DNA of 52,087 bases from CAZNKU01 sp045541135 (GTDB taxonomy: Bacteria; Bacillota; Clostridia; Monoglobales; Firm-18), in contig JAZQIO010000015.1 in NCBI GenBank assembly GCA_045541135.1, forward strand, positions 1-52,087. Reading direction: 5' to 3'. Both the position numbers and the translations under genes were made by a program. Positions 16,974-26,039 of this stretch are shown here, one piece after another. How positions within the stretch are numbered: position 1 is the stretch's first letter; each line of letters starts with the position of its first letter. Below the pieces are notes generated by a model. The model saw only the letters and a list, made by a program, of their open reading frames with translations. It had not been told where the DNA came from and ran no database searches.

Positions 16974-17873
16974 ATTAAGGATTTAATAGTTATAACCGGG
17001 CCTACCGCTTCGGGTAAAACGGCATTGTCTGTTGAACTTGCAAAAAGGTTGGGTGCAGAAATTGTAAATGCAGACTCTATGCAGATATACAAGTATATGG
17101 ATATAGGCACTGCAAAGCCCGATATGGAGGAGCGTCAGGGAATACCACATCACCTTATAGATATTGTAGAACCTGACGAGCAGTTTTCAGTTGCCAGATA
17201 TTGCGAATGTGCAAAGGAGGCAATAGATTTTGTTCATACAAAGGGAAAGCCTGTAGTTATGGTTGGCGGTACGGGGCTTTATGTGGATTCATTAGTTAAC
17301 AACATACAGTTTTCTGAAATTGATGCAGATGAAGAATACCGTAAAAAAATGGATGCCCTTGCTGAGGAGCTGGGTAATGAACATATCCATAATATGCTTA
17401 TGGAAATTGACCCTGAAAGCGGGGCAAAAATTGCGACTGCAGACCGCAAACGTATTATTCGTGCACTTGAGGTTTATCACCTTACCGGTAAGACGATAAT
17501 CTGGCATAATGAGCAGTCAAGAAGTGTTCCGTCACCATATAATACAACTATGTTTGCAATAGATGTGGACAGAGAAGTTTTGTATGACAAAATAAACCGA
17601 CGTGTTGACATAATGATTGAAAACGGACTTGTTGATGAAGTAAAAAGCATCATCAATAAAGGTATAAAAAAGGATTCCACAGCTATGCAGGCGATAGGCT
17701 ACAAGGAAATTGCAGAATATTTAGACGGCAAAATACCTTTAGAAGAAGCCATAGACAAAATAAAACAGGGAAGTCGCAGATATGCCAAAAGACAACTTAC
17801 CTGGTACAGGCGTAACGAAAAAATAAATTGGGTTAAAAACATAGACGAGGTTCTTGATATTTTAAATAAATAA
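16974..17873 (+). CDS. miaA: tRNA dimethylallyltransferase MiaA (probable AUU start)
   Basis: It transfers a dimethylallyl group to A37 of tRNAs, the step before MiaB. The P-loop GPTASGKT lies upstream of the first ordinary start codon in frame (TTG 17025), which would destroy it, so the start must be earlier. No ATG, GTG or TTG exists between the mutL stop and the P-loop. The best fit to family N-termini (I-K-D-L-I-V-I-T-G-P) starts at ATT 16974, with AAGGA 10 nt upstream. That gives about 300 aa. Other motifs: DSMQIYKYMDIGTAKP, GGTGLY and a C-terminal KRQLTWYRR. Family identity is certain; the start codon is inference. Confidence 0.9.
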   Translation: MKDLIVITGPTASGKTALSVELAKRLGAEIVNADSMQIYKYMDIGTAKPDMEERQGIPHHLIDIVEPDEQFSVARYCECAKEAIDFVHTKGKPVVMVGGTGLYVDSLVNNIQFSEIDADEEYRKKMDALAEELGNEHIHNMLMEIDPESGAKIATADRKRIIRALEVYHLTGKTIIWHNEQSRSVPSPYNTTMFAIDVDREVLYDKINRRVDIMIENGLVDEVKSIINKGIKKDSTAMQAIGYKEIAEYLDGKIPLEEAIDKIKQGSRRYAKRQLTWYRRNEKINWVKNIDEVLDILNK

Positions 17874-17889
17874 ATCGGTGGTGTTAAAG

Positions 17890-19137
17890 TTGTCAGACAT
17901 CAGAAAAAAAAGAAAAAGTAAAAAGAATAAAAACAAGAAAATATATTTTGTTGTTGCAATATTGGCTGTTTTAGCAGTTTTTATAATACTTGGTATGTTA
18001 TCGAAAAATTCGGCAACAGTTTCGGGAGTTGAAACCGTAATGATAGGTACTGCCGAAGAAAAGGTTGCAACATCCGGTTATATAATACGTGATGAATCTG
18101 TTATAAATGCACCGGAGTCGGGTATAGTAAGTTTTCGTACAGATAACGGCAAAAGAGTTTCAAAGGGTTCTCCGGTTGCGGTAATATATAGCGGTGATGT
18201 AAGTGACGAAGTGAAAAATGAACTTACAAGCATTTATCAGCGTATCAGTGAAATTGAAGGAAGCAGTATTGAAAAAAATCTTCTTGCCGGTGATGTTGTC
18301 GGAAGTGATACTCAGGTTAAAAACGACGTGGAAATGATAACCCGTGCAGTGTATTCGGGTAACGTTTCTTCGGTAGTGCAATATAAGGATGACATTATAA
18401 GAATAATACGAACAAACACGGCAGAAGAAGAACAGGTACAGACTACACTTGAAAAATTGCAGGCAAGAAAGCAGGAACTTGAAAATTCTATAAGCGGAAA
18501 AACAACCTATATATATGCAGATATGGCAGGAGTTATGAGCTCTCAGCTTGACGGTGCAGAAGATTATTTTAAAATATCCAATCTTGAGAATATAAGCATT
18601 CAGTATTTAAAAGACTGCCCGGATATAAATTCATACGGTCCGGATATTGTTGAAAAAGGTGAGCCTTGCCTTAAAATTGTCAATAATTATGAATGGTTTT
18701 ACGCAACCGAAGTGGATGAAGTGTGGGTTGAAGGAGTCAAAACAGGAAACAAGGTAAATCTTAGATTTACCGATATTTCCGACGATACTGTTGAAGGTAC
18801 GGTATACAGTATTTCACAGCCTGTTGACGGTAGGGTTGCGTTGGTTATAAAAAGCAGAAGTATGTTTAACGGAATGTACACATCAAGAGCGTTAAATGCC
18901 GAAGTAATTAAAAGAACTTACAAAGGCTTTAAAGTATCTAAGGATGCTGTGCACATTGATGAAAACGGAAATTACTATGTTTATGTAAATACCGAGGGTG
19001 CCAACAGAAGAAGAGATGTAACAATTTTATATGCAGACGATGCCTACGTTATAATTAAAGAAGACAATGCCGCAACAAATAACATTTTGTTGTATGATGA
19101 AGTTGTGGTTTCGGGAAAAGGCGGTGGAAAAAATTGA
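17890..19137 (+). CDS. HlyD-like membrane-anchored protein of the division cluster
   Basis: A roughly 415-aa protein with a lysine-rich cytosolic start, one membrane segment (YFVVAILAVLAVFIILGML) and an outer part. The outer part includes a barrel-sandwich (biotinyl/lipoyl-like) half with SGYIIRDESVINAPESG, a helical hairpin and the returning strands. This is the adaptor fold of HlyD/RND membrane-fusion proteins, but no pump or ABC gene is nearby. I take the TTG at 17890, which follows GGTGGTG; a GTG at 17878 is an alternative. It lies directly upstream of yggS-sepF-yggT-ylmH-divIVA with a 4-nt overlap with yggS, so a cell-envelope or division role is a reasonable guess. Confidence 0.7.
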   Translation: MSDIRKKRKSKKNKNKKIYFVVAILAVLAVFIILGMLSKNSATVSGVETVMIGTAEEKVATSGYIIRDESVINAPESGIVSFRTDNGKRVSKGSPVAVIYSGDVSDEVKNELTSIYQRISEIEGSSIEKNLLAGDVVGSDTQVKNDVEMITRAVYSGNVSSVVQYKDDIIRIIRTNTAEEEQVQTTLEKLQARKQELENSISGKTTYIYADMAGVMSSQLDGAEDYFKISNLENISIQYLKDCPDINSYGPDIVEKGEPCLKIVNNYEWFYATEVDEVWVEGVKTGNKVNLRFTDISDDTVEGTVYSISQPVDGRVALVIKSRSMFNGMYTSRALNAEVIKRTYKGFKVSKDAVHIDENGNYYVYVNTEGANRRRDVTILYADDAYVIIKEDNAATNNILLYDEVVVSGKGGGKN

Positions 19138-19826
19138 GCATAGCAGAAAACATTATTGAAGTTCAAAGCCGTATAGAGGCTGCAGCAAAAAAAAGCGGCA
19201 GAAGTATGGAAGATATAACCTTGGTTGCAGTTTCAAAAACCGTAGAAATCCCATTTATACAGGAAGCTGTAAGCTTTGGACTTACGGAATTTGGTGAAAA
19301 CAGACCTCAGGAAATACGTGATAAATCAAAGATTATAACAAACGTAAACTGGCATCAGATAGGACAGCTGCAGACAAATAAAATTAAGTATGTTGCAGGA
19401 AAAACAAAGCTTATTCATTCGGTGGATTCTTCTAAGCTTATGGAGGAAATTGAAAAGTATTGCAAAGCACATGAAATAACACAGGATGTTTTGCTTCAGG
19501 TTAATATTTCAAAAGAAGAATCAAAATCCGGTATGGATATTGATGAAGTTGAAAAAATGCTTGAATTTGCTGAAAAAATGGAATGTGTAAAGGTAAAGGG
19601 TCTTATGACTATTGGTTCTCTTTATGCAGATTTGGATGAAAATAAAAAATTGTTCGAAATTTGTAATAATTTATTTGTTGACATTTCCCGAAAAAAATAT
19701 GATAATATATCTATGGAATACTTGTCTATGGGTATGTCCGGGGATTTTGAGACAGCCATAGAAATGGGTTCGAATATGGTCAGAGTAGGAACAAGTATTT
19801 TCGGTAAAAGAAATTATAACATTTAG
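19134..19826 (+). CDS. PLP homeostasis protein YggS
   Basis: The 230-aa single-domain alanine-racemase-fold PLP protein (YggS/PLPBP family) binds pyridoxal phosphate and influences its balance and amino-acid pools. The PLP lysine is in LVAVSKT, and GENRPQE and SMGMSGDFETAIEMG are typical. It begins with TTG in a TTGA overlap with the stop of the HlyD-like gene. The position before sepF is the conserved Firmicutes arrangement. Confidence 0.93.
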   Translation: MSIAENIIEVQSRIEAAAKKSGRSMEDITLVAVSKTVEIPFIQEAVSFGLTEFGENRPQEIRDKSKIITNVNWHQIGQLQTNKIKYVAGKTKLIHSVDSSKLMEEIEKYCKAHEITQDVLLQVNISKEESKSGMDIDEVEKMLEFAEKMECVKVKGLMTIGSLYADLDENKKLFEICNNLFVDISRKKYDNISMEYLSMGMSGDFETAIEMGSNMVRVGTSIFGKRNYNI

Positions 19827-19838
19827 GAGGAATATAAA

Positions 19839-20267
19839 ATGGCAAACATTTTTGACAAAATGACTAACTTTTTCACAGGTTCAGATGATGAGTTAGAAAA
19901 AGAAGAATATTTTGAAAGTGAAAAGAAGGAAGAACCGGATTTTGCTGTTAAAAAAGGTAAAGTTGTAAACATTAACACAACAACTCAGCTAAAGGTTGTA
20001 GTTGTTACTCCGGAAAGCTTTGATGAAGCAAGAGATATTGCTGAACATCTTAAGCAGAAGAAACCGGTTGTAATTAACCTTGAAGGCGTAGAAAAAGATA
20101 TTGCAAGACGTATTGTTGACTTTTTGAGCGGTGCTGTTTATTCTTTAGACGGCAACATTCAGAAAATTTCTACAGGTATTTTTCTTATTGCACCATATAA
20201 TGTTGGAATTATGGGTGATTTTAAGGACGAACTTAGAAATAAAGGCGTTTTTCCGTGGAATTACTAA
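19839..20267 (+). CDS. sepF: Cell division protein SepF
   Basis: A 142-aa protein with an N-terminal amphipathic helix (MANIFDKMTNFF) that would bind the membrane. An acidic linker is followed by the SepF beta-alpha domain (~45-140, with DARDIAEHLK-like helix and VINLEGV strand). SepF polymerises and tethers FtsZ to the membrane. AGGAGG precedes the ATG. Confidence 0.94.
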   Translation: MANIFDKMTNFFTGSDDELEKEEYFESEKKEEPDFAVKKGKVVNINTTTQLKVVVVTPESFDEARDIAEHLKQKKPVVINLEGVEKDIARRIVDFLSGAVYSLDGNIQKISTGIFLIAPYNVGIMGDFKDELRNKGVFPWNY

Positions 20268-20280
20268 GGAGTGATAACTC

Positions 20281-20556
20281 TTGGTTGCAGGCATAATTAT
20301 ACAATTGATTCTGGTAATATTTTATCTGTACGAACTTTTGATTTTCGCAAGGTGTATTTTGTCATTCCTTCCCTTTTATAACAAATTGACTGAATGGGTA
20401 TATATGGCAACAGAGCCTGTGCTTATACCTTGCAGAAAGCTTACAGACAAGTTTAATATAAACTTGCCAATTGATTTTTCGCCGTTGGTTGCAATGTTGC
20501 TTTTGCAGTTGTTGCAACGGATTTTTATCAGCATTATATATGCAATAGTTTTATAA
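20281..20556 (+). CDS. YggT family membrane protein
   Basis: A 91-aa protein with two hydrophobic segments around a short polar stretch containing EPVLIPCRKL, typical of the YggT family found next to sepF and ylmH. The start is TTG with GGAGTG upstream. The molecular function of the family is not established; its location implies a division or envelope role. Confidence 0.88.
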   Translation: MVAGIIIQLILVIFYLYELLIFARCILSFLPFYNKLTEWVYMATEPVLIPCRKLTDKFNINLPIDFSPLVAMLLLQLLQRIFISIIYAIVL

Positions 20557-20557
20557 T

Positions 20558-21337
20558 ATGGACAGAAAAAAATTACTTAATCTGGGAGAAAACGATGAGG
20601 ATAAAATTCTCATATCCAGAATAATAGACGCGTTTTCTACTACATTTGAAAAAAATATAATACGCAATACCGGTTTTTTAAATGGTCACGAAATTAACCT
20701 TGCAAAAAAAGTTGCAGCACATTTTGATGTCTCCTACGGTTTTTACGGAGGCTATAGCGAGGCTGAACGCTGTATACTTGTGTGTTATCCTGATTTTATG
20801 CATCCTGAAAACGAGGATATACCCATAAAGGTTATAAAGGCTTGTACAAAAAACAAAAGCCGACTTTCTCACCGTGACTATATGGGTGCAGTTTTGAATC
20901 TTGGTATTAAAAGAGAAAAAATAGGCGATATCGTAGTATGTGACGATTGCGGTTATATTTTTTGTATTGACGATATTTCGGAATATATTATTCTACAGGT
21001 GGAAAAAATAGGTAATTGCGGAGTTGTACTTACAATTTCGGATTTTCAGAATGTAGAAATTCCGCCTAAGCAATTTAAGGAAATTACCGATTCGGTAAGC
21101 TCTGTTCGTCTTGATACACTTGTAAGCTCGGCTACCGGGCTTTCAAGGAATGAAGCTTCAAACCTTATTCAAAAAGGTGGAGTAAGCGTAAATTGGGAAG
21201 TTAAAGACAAAAACGATTTCAGACCCGAAGAGGGAGATATGCTTTCAATTCACGGCTTTGGGCGTGTTTTATTTTATAAAATAGGAGGAAGCTCTAAAAA
21301 GGGCAGAACTTTTATTACTCTACGGCGATATATCTAA
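20558..21337 (+). CDS. S4-domain RNA-binding protein YlmH
   Basis: A 259-aa protein with an N-terminal YlmH-specific domain and a C-terminal S4 RNA-binding domain (~185-255, RLDTLVSSATGLSRNEASNL, then GGVSVNW). Work on Firmicutes homologues links YlmH to rescue of stalled ribosomes/nascent chains and to division-site genes. It has no clear ribosome site and starts 1 nt after yggT, so it is probably translated by coupling. Confidence 0.9.
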   Translation: MDRKKLLNLGENDEDKILISRIIDAFSTTFEKNIIRNTGFLNGHEINLAKKVAAHFDVSYGFYGGYSEAERCILVCYPDFMHPENEDIPIKVIKACTKNKSRLSHRDYMGAVLNLGIKREKIGDIVVCDDCGYIFCIDDISEYIILQVEKIGNCGVVLTISDFQNVEIPPKQFKEITDSVSSVRLDTLVSSATGLSRNEASNLIQKGGVSVNWEVKDKNDFRPEEGDMLSIHGFGRVLFYKIGGSSKKGRTFITLRRYI

Positions 21338-21363
21338 GATGTTTTATGAAAGGATGAATTTAT

Positions 21364-22110
21364 ATGTTGACACCACTTGACATTCAGAATAAGGAGTTTA
21401 AAAGAGTTTTCAGCGGATACTCAATGCAGGAAGTTGATGAATTTTTAAATCTTGTAATTGAAGGATACGAAAAGCTTTATAAAGAAAATATGGACTGTAA
21501 AGACCGTATTACTAAGCTTGAAGAAAATTTAAATCAGTATAAAAATATTGAAAGTACTTTGCAAAGCACTTTGTTGGTTGCTCAGACTGCAGGCGAGCAG
21601 GTTCAGAAAAATGCTGAAGAAAAAGCTGCAAATATAGTTGCAGACGCAAACAACAAGGCTAAGGAAATTGTTGCAACATCATTTGAAGAAGTTAAAAAGC
21701 TGGAATACAGATATGAAGAATTAAAACGTGGTATAGATGTATACACTGCTAAAATGACAGCACTTTTGGAATCTCAGCTTGGTCTTTTAAAACAGGCAGC
21801 AACTTCCGATAAAACTCTTGCTGAAATAAGAGGTATGAAAGAAGCTTTGGCAGAAGTTGAAGCTGTAGAAGCAGAAATTAACCTTTCAAAGTCTGAAAAA
21901 GAGATTTCAGTTGAAGAGCCTATTTCAAAAGTATCAGAAGAAGTTGCAGAAGAATCTGTTGAAGAAGCAGAGGCTGAGGAAATAAAAACAGAGGAAACCG
22001 TAACCGAGGATACTGTAGATATTCACTTGCTTAAAGATGAAAAGGAAGAAAATTACGTTCACGATTTTAATACAAAAGAAATAGAGTTTCTTTTAAATGC
22101 TGATAAATAA
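21364..22110 (+). CDS. divIVA: Cell-division initiation protein DivIVA
   Basis: A 248-aa coiled-coil protein with the conserved N-terminal lipid-binding part (MLTPLDIQNKEFKR, GYSMQEVDEFL). A long coiled coil spans ~35-150. The tail (~170-240) is very acidic. DivIVA senses curved membranes at septa and poles and recruits division or wall proteins. AAAGGATG lies upstream. It is the last gene of the division cluster, and the ileS promoter follows 4 nt after its stop. Confidence 0.94.
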   Translation: MLTPLDIQNKEFKRVFSGYSMQEVDEFLNLVIEGYEKLYKENMDCKDRITKLEENLNQYKNIESTLQSTLLVAQTAGEQVQKNAEEKAANIVADANNKAKEIVATSFEEVKKLEYRYEELKRGIDVYTAKMTALLESQLGLLKQAATSDKTLAEIRGMKEALAEVEAVEAEINLSKSEKEISVEEPISKVSEEVAEESVEEAEAEEIKTEETVTEDTVDIHLLKDEKEENYVHDFNTKEIEFLLNADK

Positions 22111-22113
22111 GAT

Positions 22114-22142
22114 TTGACAAATTTATCACATTATGGTATACT
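22114..22142 (+). promoter_or_regulatory. Promoter of the ileS T-box transcript
   Basis: TTGACA (22114-22119), 17-nt spacer, TATACT (22137-22142), immediately upstream of the T-box leader. Confidence 0.9.
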
Positions 22143-22149
22143 TAGTTGA

Positions 22150-22391
22150 ATTTAATATTTAAAGACTATGACGAAGACAGTAGAATTTTTAAAAAGGCGT
22201 TTAGCGAGTCGGGGATGGTGCAAGCCCGATGCTTAGTATAAAGGTTTGAATATCACTTCCGAGTTGTGAGGCTGAACGTGAATACAATTAAGCCAAGCCG
22301 TATTTCCTGCGTTAAGGGAAGACATATGATGGTATGTTAATAGGTGGTATAACGATTTTGACTTCGTCCTATTACGGGCGGAGTCTTTTTT
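22150..22391 (+). promoter_or_regulatory. T-box leader riboswitch, isoleucine type
   Basis: The leader fills most of the divIVA-ileS gap. The specifier loop reads GAATATCACTT, giving the Ile codon ATC at 22252-22254. The T-box core AATAGGTGGTATAACG spans 22339-22354. A strong intrinsic terminator follows (22360-22369 pairs with 22376-22385, then six U). Uncharged tRNA-Ile should pair with the specifier and the T-box and stabilise the antiterminator, turning on ileS during isoleucine shortage. The specifier agrees with the gene downstream. Confidence 0.93.
22360..22391 (+). terminator. Regulated terminator of the T-box
   Basis: A 10-bp stem GACTTCGTCC / GGGCGGAGTC with loop TATTAC and six U. 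The competing antiterminator uses the T-box core just upstream. Confidence 0.88.
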
Positions 22392-22419
22392 AAATGTAAA
22401 TTTACAAGGAGGATTTGCA

Positions 22420-25400
22420 ATGCTTTACAACAAGGTTTCTACAAACCTAAGCTTTGTAGAAAGAGAAAAGGAAACTTTAAAATTCTGGAACGAAAATAAA
22501 ATATTTGAAAAGAGCATTGATGTAAGAAAAGAAGGGGAAACATATACTTTCTATGACGGCCCGCCGACAGCTAACGGCAAGCCTCATATCGGTCACGTTT
22601 TAACACGTGTTATAAAGGATATGATTCCAAGATACCGTACAATGAAGGGCTACAAGGTTCTTCGAAAAGCAGGCTGGGATACTCACGGTCTTCCCGTTGA
22701 GCTTGAAGTTGAAAAGATGCTTGGCCTTGACGGTAAGGAACAAATTGAAAAATACGGTCTTGAGCCTTTTATCAAGCACTGTAAGGAAAGTGTATGGAAG
22801 TATAAGGGTATGTGGGAAGACTTTTCCAACACAGTCGGCTTTTGGGCTGATATGGACGACCCTTATGTAACATATCACAATGATTTTATCGAGTCCGAAT
22901 GGTGGGCGCTAAAGCAGATATGGGACAAAGGTCTTTTGTATAAAGGCTTTAAAATTGTACCCTACTGCCCACGTTGCGGAACACCTCTTTCATCACACGA
23001 GGTTGCACAGGGATATAAAAATGTTAAGGAGCGTTCTGCAATCGTTCGCTTTAAGGTTGTTGGTGAGGATGCTTACTTCCTTGCATGGACAACTACACCG
23101 TGGACACTTCCGTCAAACGTTGCACTTTGCGTAAATCCTGATGAGGCATATTGCAAGGTTAAAGCTGCAGACGGCTACACATATTATATGGCAGATGCTT
23201 TGCTTGACAAAGTTCTTGGCGGTCTTGCAAAGGAAGACGCACCTGCATATGAAGTATTGGAAACATACAAGGGTACAGACCTTGAACATAAGGAATATGA
23301 ACCTTTGTTTGATTGCGTAAAACCAATCTGCGAAAAGCAGAATAAAAAAGGTCATTTCATAACATGCGACAGCTATGTTACAATGTCAGACGGTACAGGT
23401 ATCGTACACATTGCTCCTGCATTCGGTGAAGATGACGCCAATGTAGGAAGAAAATATGACCTTCCTTTCGTACAGCTTGTTGATGCAAAGGGTGAAATGA
23501 CTGAAGAAACACCGTTTGCAGGCTTGTTTGTAAAGGATGCTGACCCTAAGATTTTGGTTGATCTGGAAAGCAGAGGACTTCTTTTCGATGCTCCGAAATA
23601 TGAGCATGACTATCCTTTCTGCTGGAGATGTGATACTCCGCTTATTTACTATGCAAGAGAATCATGGTTCATAAAAATGACGGCCGTTAAGGAAGATTTG
23701 ATTGCAAATAACAATACAATTAACTGGATTCCCGAAAGTATCGGTAAAGGACGTTTCGGCGACTGGTTGAATAACGTTCAGGACTGGGGCGTAAGCCGTG
23801 ACAGATATTGGGGTACACCTCTTAATATCTGGGAATGTGAGTGCGGACACAGACATTCTATCGGTTCTATTGCAGAGCTTAAGGAAATGTCAGACAACTG
23901 CCCTGATGACATCGAGCTTCACAGACCGTACATCGATGCTGTTACAATTAAGTGTCCAAAGTGCGGTAAGCAGATGACACGTGTGTCTGAAGTTATTGAC
24001 TGCTGGTTTGACTCCGGTGCAATGCCTTTTGCACAGTGGCACTATCCTTTTGAAAATAAGGAGATTTTCGAAGAAAACTTCCCTGCAAACTTTATCAGTG
24101 AAGCTGTTGACCAGACTCGTGGTTGGTTCTATTCATTGCTTGCTATTTCTACTTTGATTTTCAATAAGGCACCGTACAAGAATGTTATCGTTCTTGGTCT
24201 TGTACAGGACGAAAACGGACAGAAAATGTCTAAGTCAAAGGGTAATGCAGTAGATCCGTTTGATGCATTGGAAACATTCGGCGCAGATGCTATAAGATGG
24301 TACTTCTATTCAAACAGTGCACCGTGGCTTCCTAACAAGTTCCACGCAGGTGCGGTAACAGAAGGTCAGAGAAAGTTTATGGGTACACTTTGGAACACAT
24401 ACGCATTCTTTGTACTCTATGCAAATATCGACAATTTTGATGCTACAAAATACAGCCTTGAATATGACAAGCTTTCCGTTATGGACAAGTGGCTACTTTC
24501 AAAGCTTAATACATTAATCAAGGAAGTTGACAACAACCTTGAAAACTACAAGATTACTGAAACTTCAAGAATTCTTCAGGATTTCGTTGATGACCTTAGT
24601 AACTGGTACGTTCGTCGAAGCAGAGAAAGATTCTGGGTTAAGGACATGACTCAGGATAAGATTAATGCATATATGACTCTTTATACAACCTTGGTTGAAC
24701 TTGCAAAAATCTCTGCACCTATGATTCCTTTCATGGCGGACGATATTCACAGAAACCTTGTATGCTCAATCGACAAAAATGCACCTATAAGTGTACATCT
24801 TTGCGACTTCCCTGCATCTAACAGTGCATGGATTGATGCAGAGCTTGAAGAAAATATGAAGGAAGTTCTTGATATCGTTGTTCTTGGCCGTTCATGCCGT
24901 AACAGCGCTAATATCAAAAACCGTCAGCCAATCGGCACAATGTTTGTGAAATCTCATACAGAACTTAACGAATTCTTCAAGGCTATAATTGCTGAAGAAC
25001 TTAATGTTAAAAACGTTGAATTTAAGGATGACGTTAAGGAGCTTACATCATACAGCTTTAAGCCACAGCTTCGTACATTAGGTCCTAAGTATGGTAAGTT
25101 CATCGGTGAAATCAGAAACGTACTTGCTGAAATCGACGGCAATGCCGCAATGGACGAGCTTAATGCAAACGGCGTGCTTAAACTTCAGCTTTCAAACATT
25201 ACAGCAGAGCTTGAAAGAGAAGATTTGCTTATCGAAACTGCACAGGTAGAAGGCTTTGAATCTGCAAGTGATTACGGCATTACTGTTGTACTTGATACAA
25301 ACCTTACACCTGAACTTATTGAAGAAGGATTTGTAAGAGAAATTATCAGTAAAATCCAGACAATGCGTAAGGACAGCGGTTACGAGGTTATGGACCACGT

Positions 25401-25572
25401 TGTGCTTTACCACAGCGGTAACGACAAGATTAAAGAAATAATCGCCAATAACAAAGACGAAATTATGGAAGACGTTCTTGCTGACGATATCAAGTTTGAC
25501 ACAAACTGTGACAATGAAAAGCAGTGGGATATTAATGGCGAAAAGGTAACACTTGGTTTGCAAAAATTATAA
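22420..25572 (+). CDS. ileS: Isoleucyl-tRNA synthetase, long type-2 form
   Basis: The 1050-aa class I synthetase charges tRNA-Ile. The HIGH box is in FYDGPPTANGKPHIGHVL, the KMSKS box in GQKMSKSKGNAVDP, the editing-domain region has AWTTTPWTLPSNVAL, and Zn-binding Cys pairs occur (CPRCG, CPKCG). The length and signatures such as TPLSSHEVAQGY match the eukaryote-like IleRS2 class rather than the ~920-aa Bacillus type. That class is generally resistant to mupirocin, so resistance is predicted, not shown. AAGGAGG precedes the ATG, and expression is under the upstream T-box. Confidence 0.96.
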   Translation: MLYNKVSTNLSFVEREKETLKFWNENKIFEKSIDVRKEGETYTFYDGPPTANGKPHIGHVLTRVIKDMIPRYRTMKGYKVLRKAGWDTHGLPVELEVEKMLGLDGKEQIEKYGLEPFIKHCKESVWKYKGMWEDFSNTVGFWADMDDPYVTYHNDFIESEWWALKQIWDKGLLYKGFKIVPYCPRCGTPLSSHEVAQGYKNVKERSAIVRFKVVGEDAYFLAWTTTPWTLPSNVALCVNPDEAYCKVKAADGYTYYMADALLDKVLGGLAKEDAPAYEVLETYKGTDLEHKEYEPLFDCVKPICEKQNKKGHFITCDSYVTMSDGTGIVHIAPAFGEDDANVGRKYDLPFVQLVDAKGEMTEETPFAGLFVKDADPKILVDLESRGLLFDAPKYEHDYPFCWRCDTPLIYYARESWFIKMTAVKEDLIANNNTINWIPESIGKGRFGDWLNNVQDWGVSRDRYWGTPLNIWECECGHRHSIGSIAELKEMSDNCPDDIELHRPYIDAVTIKCPKCGKQMTRVSEVIDCWFDSGAMPFAQWHYPFENKEIFEENFPANFISEAVDQTRGWFYSLLAISTLIFNKAPYKNVIVLGLVQDENGQKMSKSKGNAVDPFDALETFGADAIRWYFYSNSAPWLPNKFHAGAVTEGQRKFMGTLWNTYAFFVLYANIDNFDATKYSLEYDKLSVMDKWLLSKLNTLIKEVDNNLENYKITETSRILQDFVDDLSNWYVRRSRERFWVKDMTQDKINAYMTLYTTLVELAKISAPMIPFMADDIHRNLVCSIDKNAPISVHLCDFPASNSAWIDAELEENMKEVLDIVVLGRSCRNSANIKNRQPIGTMFVKSHTELNEFFKAIIAEELNVKNVEFKDDVKELTSYSFKPQLRTLGPKYGKFIGEIRNVLAEIDGNAAMDELNANGVLKLQLSNITAELEREDLLIETAQVEGFESASDYGITVVLDTNLTPELIEEGFVREIISKIQTMRKDSGYEVMDHVVLYHSGNDKIKEIIANNKDEIMEDVLADDIKFDTNCDNEKQWDINGEKVTLGLQKL

Positions 25573-25706
25573 TAACGGGATGCAAAAATATCTCCGGAAC
25601 GCAAAAAGAAATAATAATCAACACATAAAGTTTTTCTTGTATAATACCCATTTTAGGTACAGAAGTATAATGATACAGGATGACTGCGGTATTGATATAA
25701 GATGTT

Positions 25707-25737
25707 GAAAAGCCGAATTTATCGGCTTTTCTTTTTC
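25707..25737 (+). terminator. Terminator of ileS
   Basis: A 10-bp perfect stem GAAAAGCCGA / TCGGCTTTTC (25707-25716, 25722-25731) followed by TTTTT. Confidence 0.85.
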
Positions 25738-25749
25738 TTTTTGCTATGA

Positions 25750-25810
25750 ACAAACCTCACCCGAGCCGTACCAATGTACTGTCTCGGGTCACCCCTGCGG
25801 TTCGGTTTGT
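25750..25810. repeat. Nested inverted repeat, possible mobile or dispersed element
   Basis: Outer arms ACAAACC (25750-25756) / GGTTTGT (25804-25810) enclose inner arms CCCGAG (25760-25765) / CTCGGG (25783-25788). The GC-rich inner part contrasts with its AT-rich surroundings. There is no coding potential. It resembles short dispersed repeats but no second copy lies in the window. Confidence 0.4.
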
Positions 25811-26011
25811 CCATTCCAAAGAATTTTTTCTATCCCTGAATTCATAAGAATAGGATGTGAAAAATAGCATAAAACACCTCTTCGGAGCATAGAAAATACA
25901 CCTTCATCGGTGTTTGTCCAATCTGCAATATTTTATCGGTCTTTTAATCAGTTTCCCATATGCCCTTCAGTTCTCCTGACAAGTGCCAAAGTAGTGAAAT
26001 GTACTTTTCGC

Positions 26012-26039
26012 CTCCCTCTGAGGAGGGAGAGATTTTTTT
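26012..26039 (+). terminator. Terminator-like hairpin without an obvious gene
   Basis: Stem CTCCCTC / GAGGGAG (26012-26018, 26023-26029), loop TGAG, followed by seven U (26033-26039) on the plus strand. Confidence 0.6.

Noticed and set aside
25532..25753. 73-aa minus-strand frame overlapping the end of ileS
   Set aside because: It runs antisense through ileS and its terminator, and its composition is not protein-like.
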